Positions 1 through 10,739 of a stretch of DNA of 64,000 nt are shown here, piece by piece. Under the pieces are notes generated by a model. The model made no database searches and had not been told where the DNA came from. It worked only from the letters and a program-made list of their open reading frames with translations. The DNA comes from Lepeophtheirus salmonis (lineage: Eukaryota; Arthropoda; Copepoda; Siphonostomatoida; Caligidae). A program made the translations under genes and the position numbers. Location of the stretch: assembly GCF_016086655.4 (NCBI RefSeq), contig NC_052132.2:8248805-8312804 (forward strand), read 5' to 3'. The first letter of the stretch is position 1. Each line of letters opens with the position of its first letter.

Positions 1-2111
1 CTGCGAAACCACCCACACACATACTTTTTCCATGTGAATAGTGTTCTGGGTAAAAAACAAAACAAAACAAATATATATTTAGTTATATGATCAATATTTG
101 AACCATTATAAGAATTATATCATTTAATTTTTTTCCTCTTTTTGAACTATTAGATACATTTTGCACTCATTTATTTCCATTAAAATGCAAAAAATACTAT
201 GTAATATGCATAAAAACCATCCAGAAAAAATACATCTTGTATTAAAATAATTTTAACCAACATGAGCTTGGGGTTTGAACAAGATATAATTTGTTAATTA
301 TTATTTGACAACATAAAATTGGTATTTTTGATTAAATTGATATCCAATATTCAATGCAAATTCATGCAAATTTTGGGAATCAAGTGTATACCCATCAGTT
401 TATATGATGTTGGGTGTACTATATATAATAATAGATTGTGGACCTCAGTTCTACCATTAAAAAAATTCCAAGAAATCACAAGGAAAAACTAAGGAAATAC
501 TTTTAAGTAGAACAGTTAATTAAATTCACCAAATCTCAATTCAAAAATGGCTGGTTATACGAATTTATCATAAACATGGCATAATCATGTTTAATAATAA
601 TTCCATGTACATTTCTTGGAAGATACTGAGAAATATTGCCGATAAAATGTAGATTCCAAAGAATAAGAAGTATTTATTTATAAATCTCGGTGTGGATAAT
701 ATCCCATCTTAATAACAAGGGGTTAAACTCGTTGACAAAAATAAATATTTATTTTCCAACAAAGCAATGAGCTATCCATGTCTCTTGGTGAACAGATATC
801 TCAGACTTCTTAAAGTGGCCATCCAGATTAGAAGTAAACTCGTATATCGAAGACAGCAAAAAGCCACAGATACAGCATAGAAAAAAAAATGTTCTATGAT
901 TTTCTCTCAATTTTTCATGTTATCTCATAAGAGGTAGAAACAGAAAAATCATTACTAACTTATGTAAATGAGGGAAAGTTCGATCGATTTTATGGCTCCT
1001 TTAAAAATGAGCACACTCTCGATCAACAATTTTAAGCACAGCTCACAAATACCACATTAATCTTGCGTGTAAAGTGTACACGCAATTTATTTAAAATAAC
1101 TTTGTATATTATAATTTTGAAGCCAGAACAAGTCGAAACAGAAAGGTTAAGTGATTTAAAATTATTCATGTTTGGGGCAAAGAAAATGCAACGCTGGAAA
1201 TTTGCATGTTTCTGAAGTTTTCACTTCTACAATCAAGCATATTTTTCATCACAGGACCTTTACATTTTGAATGTGAAAATGATTGAGATTTGTAAATTAT
1301 ATTCTGCAAAATTTTTATAAATAAATTGTACATTGGTCCGTTCCAAAATTATACAAGAGTACACGCACGATATATATGGTAACCCACCTTTAAAAATATA
1401 GAAACATAGCTGGATTATAAACATAACACAAAAGGGGGTACTTGGAAGGGAACACATATCCACCTTGAATCATTTAGGCAAAAGAGCGGAAAACAAATAA
1501 CACAAATTTCATTTATGAGTCTCAAATTGTTTGGATGACTTGACCTCCAAAAATTTAATTATTGTTATTTATCTCAATTTGCTCAAATTTTATGGGTTTT
1601 TAAACATTTCATGTGACTTTAACCTCGCCAAATGTAATGGCTCTTACTGTTAACATACATAAATAACCTTCCTAAAAAGATTCAATAAAATCAAGTAGTA
1701 TTTCTTCCAGTAATATTGGTTACAAACACACAAAGAAAGCAAGGCAAAAACTTTGTTGGCGTAGGAAAAAATACTCTTATTAAATTAATTCAATCGAAAG
1801 ACAAGTCTTACTGAGAACAAGAGGCAGATTTGCCCATGGATCCAAATTTCAAAATATGTCGAAGGATTGCTTTCATATTTATGACTAATTATAAAGTGTG
1901 TATATTGTACATTCACATTTTTTATAATTAGATAAGTCGTCAAAAGATAAGCATTGACATATTAAACAAGACTATGGCATAACAAAGGGAAATAACGGAT
2001 ATAAAATATCCACGTGAATATCCGGTTGCCATAATAAATATCTTTGAAAGGTTTTTTGATAGTTTCTATTATTATTTTTAGGTATAGAAGAAATAAAAGG
2101 GTTGATTAAGT
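1..2111. other. AT-rich non-coding stretch
   Basis: No recognisable gene or known repeat family. The longest open frame (67 codons, minus strand, 1260-1463) is hydrophobic and of low complexity, as expected by chance in AT-rich DNA. The only local structure I note is a short inverted repeat, CGGATAT at 1996-2002 and ATATCCG at 2018-2024, with a CACGTG in the loop. Confidence 0.6.
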
Positions 2112-2145
2112 CAGTGCTTCTCACACTTTTTGAGAAGAACTTTGC
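2112..2145 (+). mobile_element. Possible hAT-type element terminus
   Basis: The sequence CAGTGCTTCTCACACTTTT resembles the CAGTGCTTCTCAAA-like ends common in hAT transposons. I looked downstream for an inverted partner. A weak candidate (AAGCAC near 2550) lacks the terminal CTG and a matching 8-bp duplication, so the other end is unproven. Confidence 0.3.
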
Positions 2146-2763
2146 TACTCATAAGATAGAATTTAATATGGAAAGTTGTATAAAATATGAACTTAACGCG
2201 TGGGATATTCATTTCTACTTGGTGTTATGAAGAGTGTTCTTTTATTTTTCAAAGCTGTTATCATAATGACTTAATTTTTAAAAATAAAATATCAAAGCAT
2301 AAATTAGTTTTTTTTGTTGGTTTTTGACAGATAAAAATGTTAAACATCTTTTGGGATAACTTCGCAATTTTCCATTATTAAAAGAAATGAAAATAAAAAA
2401 CACATATATGGTAAAATTCTTTAAAACTTCTGAACTTTAAAACTTTTAGTAAAATTTTAGAAAATTAAACAGTCTTTCAAAAGTTTAAAAAAACTTTTCC
2501 GAATAATTGCTTTGTTCTTTCCATTTTTTTTCAAAAGTAAAGATCGTGAAGCACACAACAAGAAGTCTAACCTTTTTATCTGTCATAACAAACTAACAAT
2601 ACAAAAATGATTGGTAGTGACAACATAAATTGATAATGATTAAAAATTGCTTTCTTTTTTATCAGCCTTGTATATTACAATTTGAATTCTAAAAGAATCT
2701 TTAATGAAGTGATTTAGTCTATATAATAAAATTTAAATAACTTTTTTAATATTATTTCATTAT

Positions 2764-3594
2764 TAGGGGTGGTACATTGAAATCTGAGCACGACGTACTA
2801 ATTTAATAATTAATATAGGTTAAGTGATTGAAATTGATTCATATTTCAATATATTAAAACATATACCATTAGTTACAAAAAAAACAACTTATGCTCTAAA
2901 GCTTACGTACAAGTAGAGAAAATGACCCTAGAACATGATACAGAAATTTCCATTCGCACACTCAAAACAGTTGGGGGTCTCAAGGGTAACCATCTACGCC
3001 GTCCGCTAGTTTGAAACGTTGGAGAAGAAGAAGAGCTCTGTTAAGAATAAAAATTGACCTGGATGAGAAAGCAGCCCAGGGCAATCACCTCAAGTGCATG
3101 AGAGCCCATGCAAGAGATATCGGGTGGAAGGCACATTGTGAGGGTATAGAGGTCACTTTTGACACCAGTAAGGAAAGAACTCCATCTCCTCCGTTGCAAG
3201 CCTTTTGAGTTCTTTTAAACTCTTTTTTTTATTTCCTTTTTTTTTGACGCTTTTGGCCTTCCTACAGCCCTTAATCCATCTCCCTCGATGACAACTTTTA
3301 AGTGCATGTAGAGGGGAAAGCCTGCGGTTATCGTCATTCAAAAACCAAGGACCACAATGCCACTTTCAGCCAGCACTGGGACGCCATGACATAGGAATAC
3401 ATCGATAGCGGGTGCTAGACCTTCCTCCTCCTACTAGAAGCGATCATTGCCACAAAGGGTGGCCTCATTAAAGACTAAGAGAGCTCAGACTATTTATTAA
3501 ATTAATTATGTTAAAAATCTATAGTTAACTAATAAATTGTATCTTGTTGAAGTTTAAAATTCAAAGTGTTCATATTTTAATGAACCACTCGGTA
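2764..3594 (+). mobile_element. Defective Tc1/mariner-like element, core-deleted copy 1
   Basis: An 831-bp element bounded by TA dinucleotides. Its left end (GGGGTGGTACATTGAAATCT) is an imperfect inverted match to its right end, which reads CCGAGTGGTTCATTAAAATA on the other strand; about 20 of 26 positions agree. Inside is a broken transposase reading frame. Copies with the same organisation lie at 36.05 kb and 51.70 kb, and a left-end fragment lies at 23.98 kb. TA target sites and inverted ends are typical of the Tc1/mariner superfamily. The element cannot move itself, because the catalytic part of the gene is missing. Confidence 0.8.
2922..3480 (+). pseudogene. Tc1/mariner transposase remnant, catalytic core deleted
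   Basis: An ATG at 2922 opens MTLEHDTEISIRTLKTVGGL, the start of the helix-turn-helix DNA-binding region, which ends at a TGA around 3013. The frame at 3011-3208 continues with KCMRAHARDI and a degenerate stretch ending SKERTPSPPLQAF. The sequence then jumps to the C-terminal part. FWPSYSP (the region of the third catalytic aspartate), HVEGKACGYRHSKTK, SQHWDAMT and LEAIIATKGGLIKD are visible across stops near 3235-3480. About 150 residues that would carry the first two catalytic aspartates are absent, compared with the ~340 residues usual for the family. Several stops and frameshifts confirm a dead gene. Confidence 0.75.
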
Positions 3595-4275
3595 CTTTTA
3601 GTGTCTGGAGATTTAAAAAAAAACTCTTTATATTCTATTTTATATCTCTTACGTCACCAGTTGTAATCAACGGATTGGTATTATATCTAATGTATATTAC
3701 TCTAAATGGAAACGTAAAATGCCGGATGTATTTTAGGAAAATAAAAGTTTGTTTGTTCAGCATATCTTAAAAGGCGCATAGTTAGGGATATACCGATATA
3801 GATTTGGCCAATTATTCATTACTCATACAAATTTATATTGATTGTTTACAAAATACTAAAACATTGAAAAAAACCCAGTAAATGGTACTCATACTTATAA
3901 CCAGAGATTGAAATAATATTAAATGCCGCTATGTTAAAAAAAAAACGAAGATAATTTCCTAAGAAATTCATTCCCCGTCTTATCATTCCTTTACATTTTA
4001 TTCCCTCTATTGAAGAGGGGTATTTATTAGTGACAGGACAATTAATTTAAATCAGGAATCGAGTCCTTTTTCTGGAATACGAATCGTCGTCAGGAAAATA
4101 ATGTTTAATTTAGGATTTAAAAAAAAATTATTTATTTAAGAATTCCTTGAATTGGTAAGATTGAGTTGCACATATTAAGTAAAAGTAAACATTATAGTAT
4201 ACCAATTACTCCCTCTAAGCTTGGAATCTATTCATAAAAATCCATTTACAAGAATGATATTATGAGGTCTAGGGT
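3595..4275. other. AT-rich non-coding stretch
   Basis: I see no gene, recognised element or structured repeat between the copy-1 transposon and the duplicated unit. Confidence 0.5.
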
Positions 4276-4944
4276 GCCGGCACTGGGGATGACTAGTGAG
4301 TGGTGATGGATAGGAAACGGGTATGATTAATGAGCAACTTTGTCTTATGGTGTTTATGGAATAAAAATGACATCAACAAATGTCTTTAGCAGTGAGTACA
4401 AATGAAATCCATGGATTTTATTTATGTACTGATACCTTGTGAGATAGAAGTATATCCTGTCTATGATCTTGACTGAACAAAATGGGAATAAAATTTGAAA
4501 GGATGAATTTTGCAGAGAATAAGTTTTTCTGGGAATGGAAAGACATAAAATTAGTTTAGAAGTAATATATTGACCGGCCAAATAATAATATTTAAATTAT
4601 TTGATTTGAATTATTAATGGCAATTTTTACTAACAAATTAGTCTTAAGAATCTTTTGAATGCTCCGCAAATTGCAATTAGAGTAACCGAAATTAATTGTC
4701 AGATTAAAATAATAAGACGTTCACAAAATTTATTTAAAAGACCATATCGACCAATAAACGTTTCTTAATTCAAATAAAGATTATAAAGTACATTTAAATT
4801 CTCAAGTATCTGAATGTATCCCACAAATTTGAAGATTAAGCCTAAAACAGACTCAAATATGTCTATGAAATAATTGTGCTGTAGTAGATATATAAGAAGT
4901 AAAAAAATTAATTGGGGCATATTTTTATTCAGGATTGGTTTTAT
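4276..4944 (+). repeat. 670-bp duplicated unit, copy 1
   Basis: This block is nearly identical to 6131-6794. Both start GCCGGCACTGGGGATGACTA and end AGGATTGGTTTTAT, with only scattered substitutions and one small indel region near 4605/6460. A 75-codon minus-strand open frame (4354-4581) is shared, with two residue differences. I do not recognise it and regard it as incidental. The 3' part (about 4620 onward) is a family B segment. In this copy the family B homology runs on past the block to a TGTTGACACACCATAT end near 4955, so this is probably the more complete parental copy. Confidence 0.85.
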
Positions 4945-4957
4945 GTTGACACACCAT
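4620..4957 (+). repeat. Family B element (MITE-like), single copy
   Basis: Shares with the 24.1-25.3 kb array the block CCCACAAATTTGAA, ACTCAAATATGTCTATGAAA and the terminal TTATGTTGACACACCATAT. Non-coding and probably a miniature inverted-repeat transposon. Confidence 0.6.
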
Positions 4958-4960
4958 ATA

Positions 4961-5395
4961 TGTAATACGTAGGAAAGGCTTGGATATCTAAGTTAAAGTT
5001 ATCGTACTTTTATTCTACGTATTTGTAAAGATACGTTGTGTACAAGTTATAATTTTGTACACGTTTTAACTTGTACTAACAGAAGTATAAATGGATCTCA
5101 TAATGTTTTATTTTATCTAAATTCCGATCAATTTAATTGCCTACAATTAATTAGTGTAGTCATTTCATTTATATCACTTAATATTTATGATACATAGTAT
5201 ATTTGAAAGTCTAAATCTGCTATAAAATACATTTTCAGAAATATTTTTTGTCAGGAAACTCAAAAATTACATAAAATTAATACAGGTGTGTTTGATTAAG
5301 AAAGAACACTCAGTTTTAGGCTGGATAATAGGTAATAACATTAAGGGAAAATAATCTTTTTTTTTTACTATCAATTAGTTTTGTATTGGACATTA
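4961..5395. other. AT-rich stretch with a GTACAAGTT-rich patch
   Basis: No gene. At 5035-5085 the sequence alternates GTACAAGTT and its reverse complement, a motif cluster that recurs after the LINE-tail sequences at 43.95-44.02 kb and 47.60-47.65 kb. Confidence 0.4.
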
Positions 5396-5399
5396 TTTA

Positions 5400-5750
5400 T
5401 TCAGTCTATTCCAGTCTTCAGACCAGTCCTGAGGACTGTCGGTAACTGGAACTATTTTATAACAATATCGATTATTTATTAATCAAAATAAGATATATGA
5501 GATGTGTAATAGGATATTTGCACATATCTTCCAAGAAATATTCATTTTTTCATTATAATTTATAAAGCAATTTATTATTTTTTTTACTTAACTATATAAT
5601 TTATTCAAATATCTAACGGAAAAGTTAAAAAAAGGGAAAACTCGTCAATGATGTCCGAAGGATCGATTTTACCTTCTTTAAGAACGAAAAGTGGGCTGGA
5701 CTGACTGTGACCAGGCTGGACTTGAACTCAGTCCTCGATCCTAAATAAAC
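5400..5750. repeat. Family F repeat (CAGTCC/GGACTG-rich)
   Basis: The ends at 5400-5455 and 5690-5750 are rich in CCAGTC and GGACTG words and end beside CCTAAATAAA. The same kind of sequence occurs at 22.40-22.53, 31.21-31.28 and 52.91-53.12 kb. It is non-coding. Ends in inverted orientation suggest a DNA-transposon derivative, but I could not fix termini or a target duplication. Confidence 0.4.
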
Positions 5751-6060
5751 CCATACTTAAAACTACTTTCAATCCATTTAATCTAGATTAAGACATACAA
5801 TTTTCACTCAAACCATCCACCGTTGTTGGCAACAATCTGTTCACGCTTTCCCCATACCTTTTTATAGATGTTCTTGATGAAGTTATGTTCCCTGATGGCT
5901 CAAGTGTCAAATACGTTGGCCTTCAAATAATCCTTGCTCCTAACTTTGATGCCACTGAGACTGTACTTCTAACCCCCAAATATGGCGTAGTCCATTGGTG
6001 CAACATCAAGTGAGTGGGAGGCCTGGATAAGATATTCTTTCTCAAATAATAAATGTAGGT

Positions 6061-6120
6061 GGCAAAATCCAAACTCTCATCTGTCTCAAGGAAGACCATA
6101 TCGCTTTAGCTGTCTCATTT
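6061..6120 (+). repeat. 60-bp direct repeat, left copy
   Basis: GGCAAAATCCAAACTCTCAT and the following 40 bases recur at 6801-6860 with three substitutions. The pair brackets the inserted 670-bp unit and is itself part of the transposase relic. It is far longer than a normal target-site duplication. Confidence 0.85.
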
Positions 6121-6130
6121 ATTCTAGAGA

Positions 6131-6794
6131 GCCGGCACTGGGGATGACTAGTGAGTGGTGATGGATAGGAAACGGGTATGATTAATGAACAACTTTGTCT
6201 TATGGTGTTTATGGAATAAAAATGACGTCAACAAATGTCTTTAGCAGTGAGTACAAATGAAATCCATGGATTTTATTTATGTACTGATACCTTGTGAGAT
6301 AGAAGTATATCCTGTCTATGATCTTGACTGAACAAAATGGGAATAAAATTTGAAAGGATGAATTTTGCAGGGAATAAATTTTTCTGGGAATGGAAAGACA
6401 TAAAATTAATTTACAAGTAATATATTGACCGGCCAAATAATAATATTTAAATTATTTGACGAATTAACGTCAATTTTTACTAACAAATTAGTCTTAAGAA
6501 TCTTTTGAATACTCTGCAAATTGCAATTAGAGTAACCGAAATTAATTGTCACATTAAAATAATAAGACGTTCACAAAATTTATTTAAAAGACCATATCGA
6601 CCAATAAACGTCTCTTAATTCATATAAAGATTATAAAGTATATTTAAATTCTCAAGTATCTGAATGTATCCCACAAATTTGAAGATTAAGCCTAAAACAG
6701 ACTCAAATATGTCTATGAAATAATTTTGCTGTAGTAGATATATAAGAAGTAAAAAAATTAATTGGGACATATTTTTATTCAGGATTGGTTTTAT
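6131..6794 (+). repeat. 670-bp duplicated unit, copy 2
   Basis: Nearly identical to 4276-4944. It sits inside the minus-strand transposase relic, flanked by the 60-bp direct repeats. High identity over the whole length suggests a fairly recent copying event compared with the surrounding decayed elements. Confidence 0.85.
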
Positions 6795-6800
6795 TAAAAT

Positions 6801-6860
6801 GGCAAAATCCAAACTCTCATCAGTCTCAAGGAAGACCATATCGTTTTAGCTGTCTCATTT
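6801..6860 (+). repeat. 60-bp direct repeat, right copy
   Basis: Partner of 6061-6120. Beyond this copy the transposase relic continues with GGCCTTGCCGGTAGTGG, so the insert lies between two copies of one coding segment. Confidence 0.85.
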
Positions 6861-7019
6861 GGCCTTGCCGGTAGTGGTCTAATTCTCTCATGAGACTTAG
6901 CAGTCCCCTTCACCAAGGTTTAGTTGAGAGTCTGCCTGACAACACAAAGATCAAGGCTGATTTCTATCAGTGACTTGCATCGTTGAGAAAAGGGCTAAAA
7001 TAGCTCACCTTAGCTCCAT

Positions 7020-7223
7020 TTGAGTAGTTGGATTCATGTTTGCCATGATGATAATCAGGATGACATGCTTAATGATCTGATTTATAAGTATTTTCTAGAT
7101 GTCAATGGATTTATTGATTATCTGACTAGAGTCAATCACAAAGCTACATCATATGTAAAGGCAAAATTTAAAAGTGTATCGACTAAAGGAAAGACAGCTG
7201 TAGTTACCACTCTAGTGTAATAA
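7020..7223 (+). other. Unrecognised 66-codon open frame, doubtful
   Basis: A frame starting at a TTG codon at 7020 reads WIHVCHDDNQDDMLNDLIYK and ends VVTTLV-stop. It abuts the upstream edge of the minus-strand transposase relic. I recognise no domain. It is more mixed in composition than most chance frames here, but it has no ATG start at its head. It may be chance or part of the element's 5' flank. Confidence 0.15.
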
Positions 7224-8031
7224 TAATTACTTCATTGATAATACCATAAATTCCTCCTCTAAAATGATTCGTCGTATTTTTTTATAGCAACTAGTACGTA
7301 TGACATATAGGTATAATTAGAGTCAATCAATGGGCTTTCTAATTTAACACTATCAATTAAAATAAACACGTTTTATTCAAATCATTAATATTTTTTAGAG
7401 TATTATGTATAATTAATAATAAAATCGATTGACAATTAAAAGAAATTCAATCCATTTTATAATATGAGGTTAAAACATCTTCTTCTTTTTTCGAAAGGAA
7501 AAAATTATAAAAAAATATTTAATTGAATTAAAGAAAAGGGAAAGGAATATCGAGAAGAATTTTAATTTCTCCTAGTTGTCAATTCTTATACATAAGTTAA
7601 GGTAATGTAGAAGAAGGAAACAAATTTGATTTGATAAATTTTCGATATTTCATTAATGGTTCCCAATAAATTTGATTGCATATGCTTTCAAATATAGAAC
7701 AAAAATAAAATACTCTTGCAAAATACATATCTAACGTTGTAAATCTTATGTATTTTTAAGCGTGCAAGATTTGTTTGCAATTATCAGTATGAACATTTTT
7801 TTCTTCTGAAGGTTTTATCATTATTCTTACTTTATTGAGGAGATAACTTCTATGTATCAAGTGTATGCGTTTATAAAAGACTTTGAGTAACACTTATAAT
7901 TTGTTGATAAAACAGGCCCGTTACTGCAGAGGGAGGGGAACAAAAAAGCGTGATGGTTAATTTGTAGAAAAAAAAATGATTATTTATTTTCTAAAAGAAA
8001 TTTAGTTTACCATATTTATACAAAGTCCTAT
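7224..8031. other. AT-rich non-coding stretch
   Basis: I see no gene or recognised repeat. Confidence 0.5.
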
Positions 8032-8229
8032 TGAGAGTTATAAGTGTAAGTCTCTGATGAACTTAGAGTAGAATTGAGTATCGACATTAGAGTAATTTCT
8101 CCTTTTATCATTGCTAGATAAAGAGTGGGCTTTGTGTTTATTTCCTTAATATCATAATTACTTGAAGCTAATCTTGTCACATCTAATCCACTCTCCTCCA
8201 AATCATTTTTCAAATAGTCAGGGATGCCA
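8032..8229 (-). repeat. Family A repeat copy (minus orientation)
   Basis: On the minus strand the order is AGGGATGCC-like start, CTGACTATTTGAAAAATG, a degenerate GCTTAG/TCATGAC core, GGAAATAAACACAAAGCCCA and TCTACTCTAAGTTCA with ACTTACACTTATAACTC at the end. This is the family A order. The open frame reported here is an incidental read-through of the repeat. Confidence 0.75.
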
Positions 8230-8629
8230 TCTAAATTTACATACTAAAAATGCTTACGATTTACAACTCTATACAAAGGTGCGGTTGTAAATCGTAAGCA
8301 CTTTTGGTAAGAAAAAAAAACAAAAAACGAAAATTGAGATGGTAATCCTGACCATTAAAGAATGTTAGGGGGAGTATAATTTGTAACCAGGAGTGTGTTA
8401 AGCTCCATGAATAACAGAGCTTAACGCTGAGTAATTATAACTAGTGATGTAAATCGTGTGCATTATTTAGCTGGTACGTTTTTTTTTTTTAATTGTTAGC
8501 CAGAAGGAGGAATTTTCATTTCCTAAGCAGTTTTAATTTTTATTTAACATATTTTCCTACTATATTGGATAATATTCCAAATTTGATTGAACATTCGTTC
8601 CTGCTCATAAAAGTAATGGGATTTGTTGC

Positions 8630-8850
8630 AGAGTAAGTCCTTGTGCGACTCAGAGAAGAATTGAGGATCTACATAGGATGTAGTTCTCACCAATGCTCTT
8701 ATTTGCTTGTTTCTCCCCCTTTTCCCTTGTGTCACACCTGATTGTAACTGCTCTACTTTAAAAAAAAAATTCAAATTGTCAGGGTTACCATATCGATTTT
8801 CGGTTTCTTTTTTTTAACATGCCCAAAAGCAGACAATTTCCATCACTACT
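8630..8850 (-). repeat. Family A repeat copy (minus orientation)
   Basis: Includes the 5' extension AAACCGAAAATCGATATGG, then TAACCCTGACAATTTGAA, a purine tract and TCAATTCTTCTCTGAGTC. The extension (GGGCATGTTAAAA then GAAACCGAAAA) is shared with the copies at 54.4, 56.4 and 63.6 kb, so family A is longer than its best-conserved core. Confidence 0.75.
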
Positions 8851-9359
8851 CATAACTACTCAGCGTTAATCCCCTTTATTCATGGGGGCACATGGTTGTT
8901 CTTGCTTTCAAGAATGAAAGAACGATGGTAACAGCTTGTGAAAATATAAAAACTTAGTTCAGTTTGCTAACAATAACAAAATTCATACGCAAAACAAATT
9001 AAGATTTACAATCCTATACAAGACGTAGTAGGATTTGAATTAATGAAACATTTCTTTAACATATGGTACCTACAATAACTGAATGAGTTAATAGATTAAA
9101 CTCCCTTAATAAAAATAAATCCAAGAACAACGAACTAAGATCATTTGTGAAAAAATATGTAAGTTAAAACTTTTAATTGGAGCAAATTTAGATAGAAAGT
9201 TATAAATAAAGAAGTTGAAGACATTAATTTCTTAAAAATCATGAAGAAGGACATGACATAAATAGTTATAGACGTATATTTATTTGACTTGAGACAGAGG
9301 CAGATAGTTATACAGGATGCAACAAAATAACTTTCCTTTTTTCAAAAGATAACAAAACA

Positions 9360-9900
9360 AGTATAATGAATCAAAAAATTTATTTTAAATATTAAATTTT
9401 TTGAACGAAAAAGTCAAAAATTCATAACTATTCATATAAGATTTTGGAAAAAAATTTCAAAAATTCACATCTGTTGACAAACAATTTCTAATATTAAAGT
9501 TTTGGGGAAAAAAATACTTTATGTATGTAATTTTCTTGAAAAAACTTTCAAAAACTCATAAATGTTCACAAAAACTTTCAAAAACTCATAAATGTTCACA
9601 AAAACTTTCAAAAATTCATAAATATTCACAAAAAATTTCAAAAATTTAATTTCAAGTATTAATTTTTTCTTTTAAGGTGTCTAAGTCCACAGCTATTAAC
9701 AAAAGAATTTCCAAAATTATTTTTTCTTGAAAAATAATTCAAAATCTACTGGTATTATCAAAAAACTTAAAAAATTAAATAACACAAAATTAATTTTTGG
9801 AAAAAAAATTTCCAAAATTCATAGCTGTTTACAAAAAATTAAATTTTACATATTACATTTTCTTGTAAAAAGCCAAAATTCTATAATGGAGGGGGGCTAG
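9360..9900 (-). repeat. AT-rich minisatellite, family E (reverse copy)
   Basis: A degenerate tandem array of TTCAAAAATTCATA...TTCACAAAAA units. The clearest part is a ~30-bp unit repeated about three times at 9548-9640. The array ends in ATAATGGAGGGGGGCTAG at 9883-9900, the reverse complement of the CCCCCATTATGGAATTTTT head of the similar array at 48.8 kb. A third array lies at 62.6-63.0 kb. Non-coding. Confidence 0.65.
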
Positions 9901-10500
9901 ATATATTACTATTGTAATTATCACTCCTTGTGACGATATTCTCCATTTAATTTTAATTTAGGTGAACTTTCCTATAATCATCGTATAAGTGACGTCCCCA
10001 TTGCCCAATGGACAATTTCCATACACTGAAAAATTGGTATTTTAATGGCCATTTATATTTTTATATATTAGTTTCTCTTTAAATAACTTTTAATTAAGAG
10101 TTTTTCAAAGGGTAGTATTAAATATGAAAAATTGATGAAAGTTAATATATTTTTTTTTATTTGTGGATAATTAATATACTAATTATCAATTAGCAAATTT
10201 ACAAAGAGCTTATAATTATAGGCATTTTCAGAATATATCCGGTTTAAATTACCTAATTTAGTTAAATTGCACTAATTTAGAATGTGTTCATTTTCAAATT
10301 CATGGTACTGATTTCAACATTTTACCATCCTTTTTCGTGAATTTATTCTCTTTCAAAGAATTTCTCAAATTTCAAAATTTGAGAATGAATTGAAACATTG
10401 TTTTTTATATATATTAGAAATGGAAGTAATTAACTCTTTTTCATAAATCGCACCAACAAAATGGCTCCGGAGCGAAATTGAAATAAGTTTAATATTCATA
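9901..10500. other. AT-rich non-coding stretch
   Basis: I see no gene or structured element. Confidence 0.5.
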
Positions 10501-10504
10501 AAAT

Positions 10505-10695
10505 ATTCCGTCAAACAATTTCTTGACAATGTATATTTTCGACGGCAATTGCACGTTCCTCATTTCTCCAACGACTGTCTTTCCCAAAAAAAACTTCAGA
10601 ATCTCAACTCTAGAAAATTACAATGCTTACTTTCATTCTAAATTTTTAATTTTCTCACATTATAAAATGGAAGTTCTGTTGTCGAGCCCTGTATA
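10505..10695 (+). repeat. Family C dispersed repeat
   Basis: CGACGGCAATTGCACGTTCC, then CTTTCCCAAAAAAAACTTCAG and TCTCAACTCTAGAA, match a block at 30.62-30.75 kb in order and spacing (AACGGCAAATACACGTTTCT, CTTTCCAAGAAAACTTCAGG, TCTCGCGTCCAGAA). The 70-codon open frame here lies inside the repeat and shows no recognisable protein. Confidence 0.5.
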
Positions 10696-10739
10696 TTTAC
10701 TTTTCTATTATACTATATATACTCATTTAGTATAAGTAT

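Larger units (their letters stand above)
5804..7018 (-). pseudogene. Tc1/mariner-like transposase relic split by an insertion
   Basis: Read on the minus strand. The N-terminal part lies at 6861-7018 and the C-terminal part at 5804-6060. Near the start a degenerate helix-turn-helix segment is visible (KSALIFVLSGRLST). In the C-terminal part, HSLDVAPMDYAIFGG matches the conserved SPDLNPMDYAIWG motif around the third catalytic aspartate. It is followed by KVRSKDYLKANVFDT and the terminus IYKKVWGKREQIVANNGGWF, ending E-stop at 5804. Most of the catalytic domain is missing and several stops are present. The coding sequence is interrupted at 6121-6800 by copy 2 of the 670-bp unit, with a 60-bp segment of the transposase repeated on both sides. 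Confidence 0.7.

Noticed and set aside
2112..2560. Complete hAT element between 2112 and about 2555
   Set aside because: The right-hand AAGCAC is not followed by the expected terminal bases and no 8-bp duplication flanks the pair.
4354..4581. 75-codon minus-strand frame conserved in both duplicated units
   Set aside because: Conservation is explained by the recent duplication of the whole 670-bp unit; composition is chance-like and no domain is visible.
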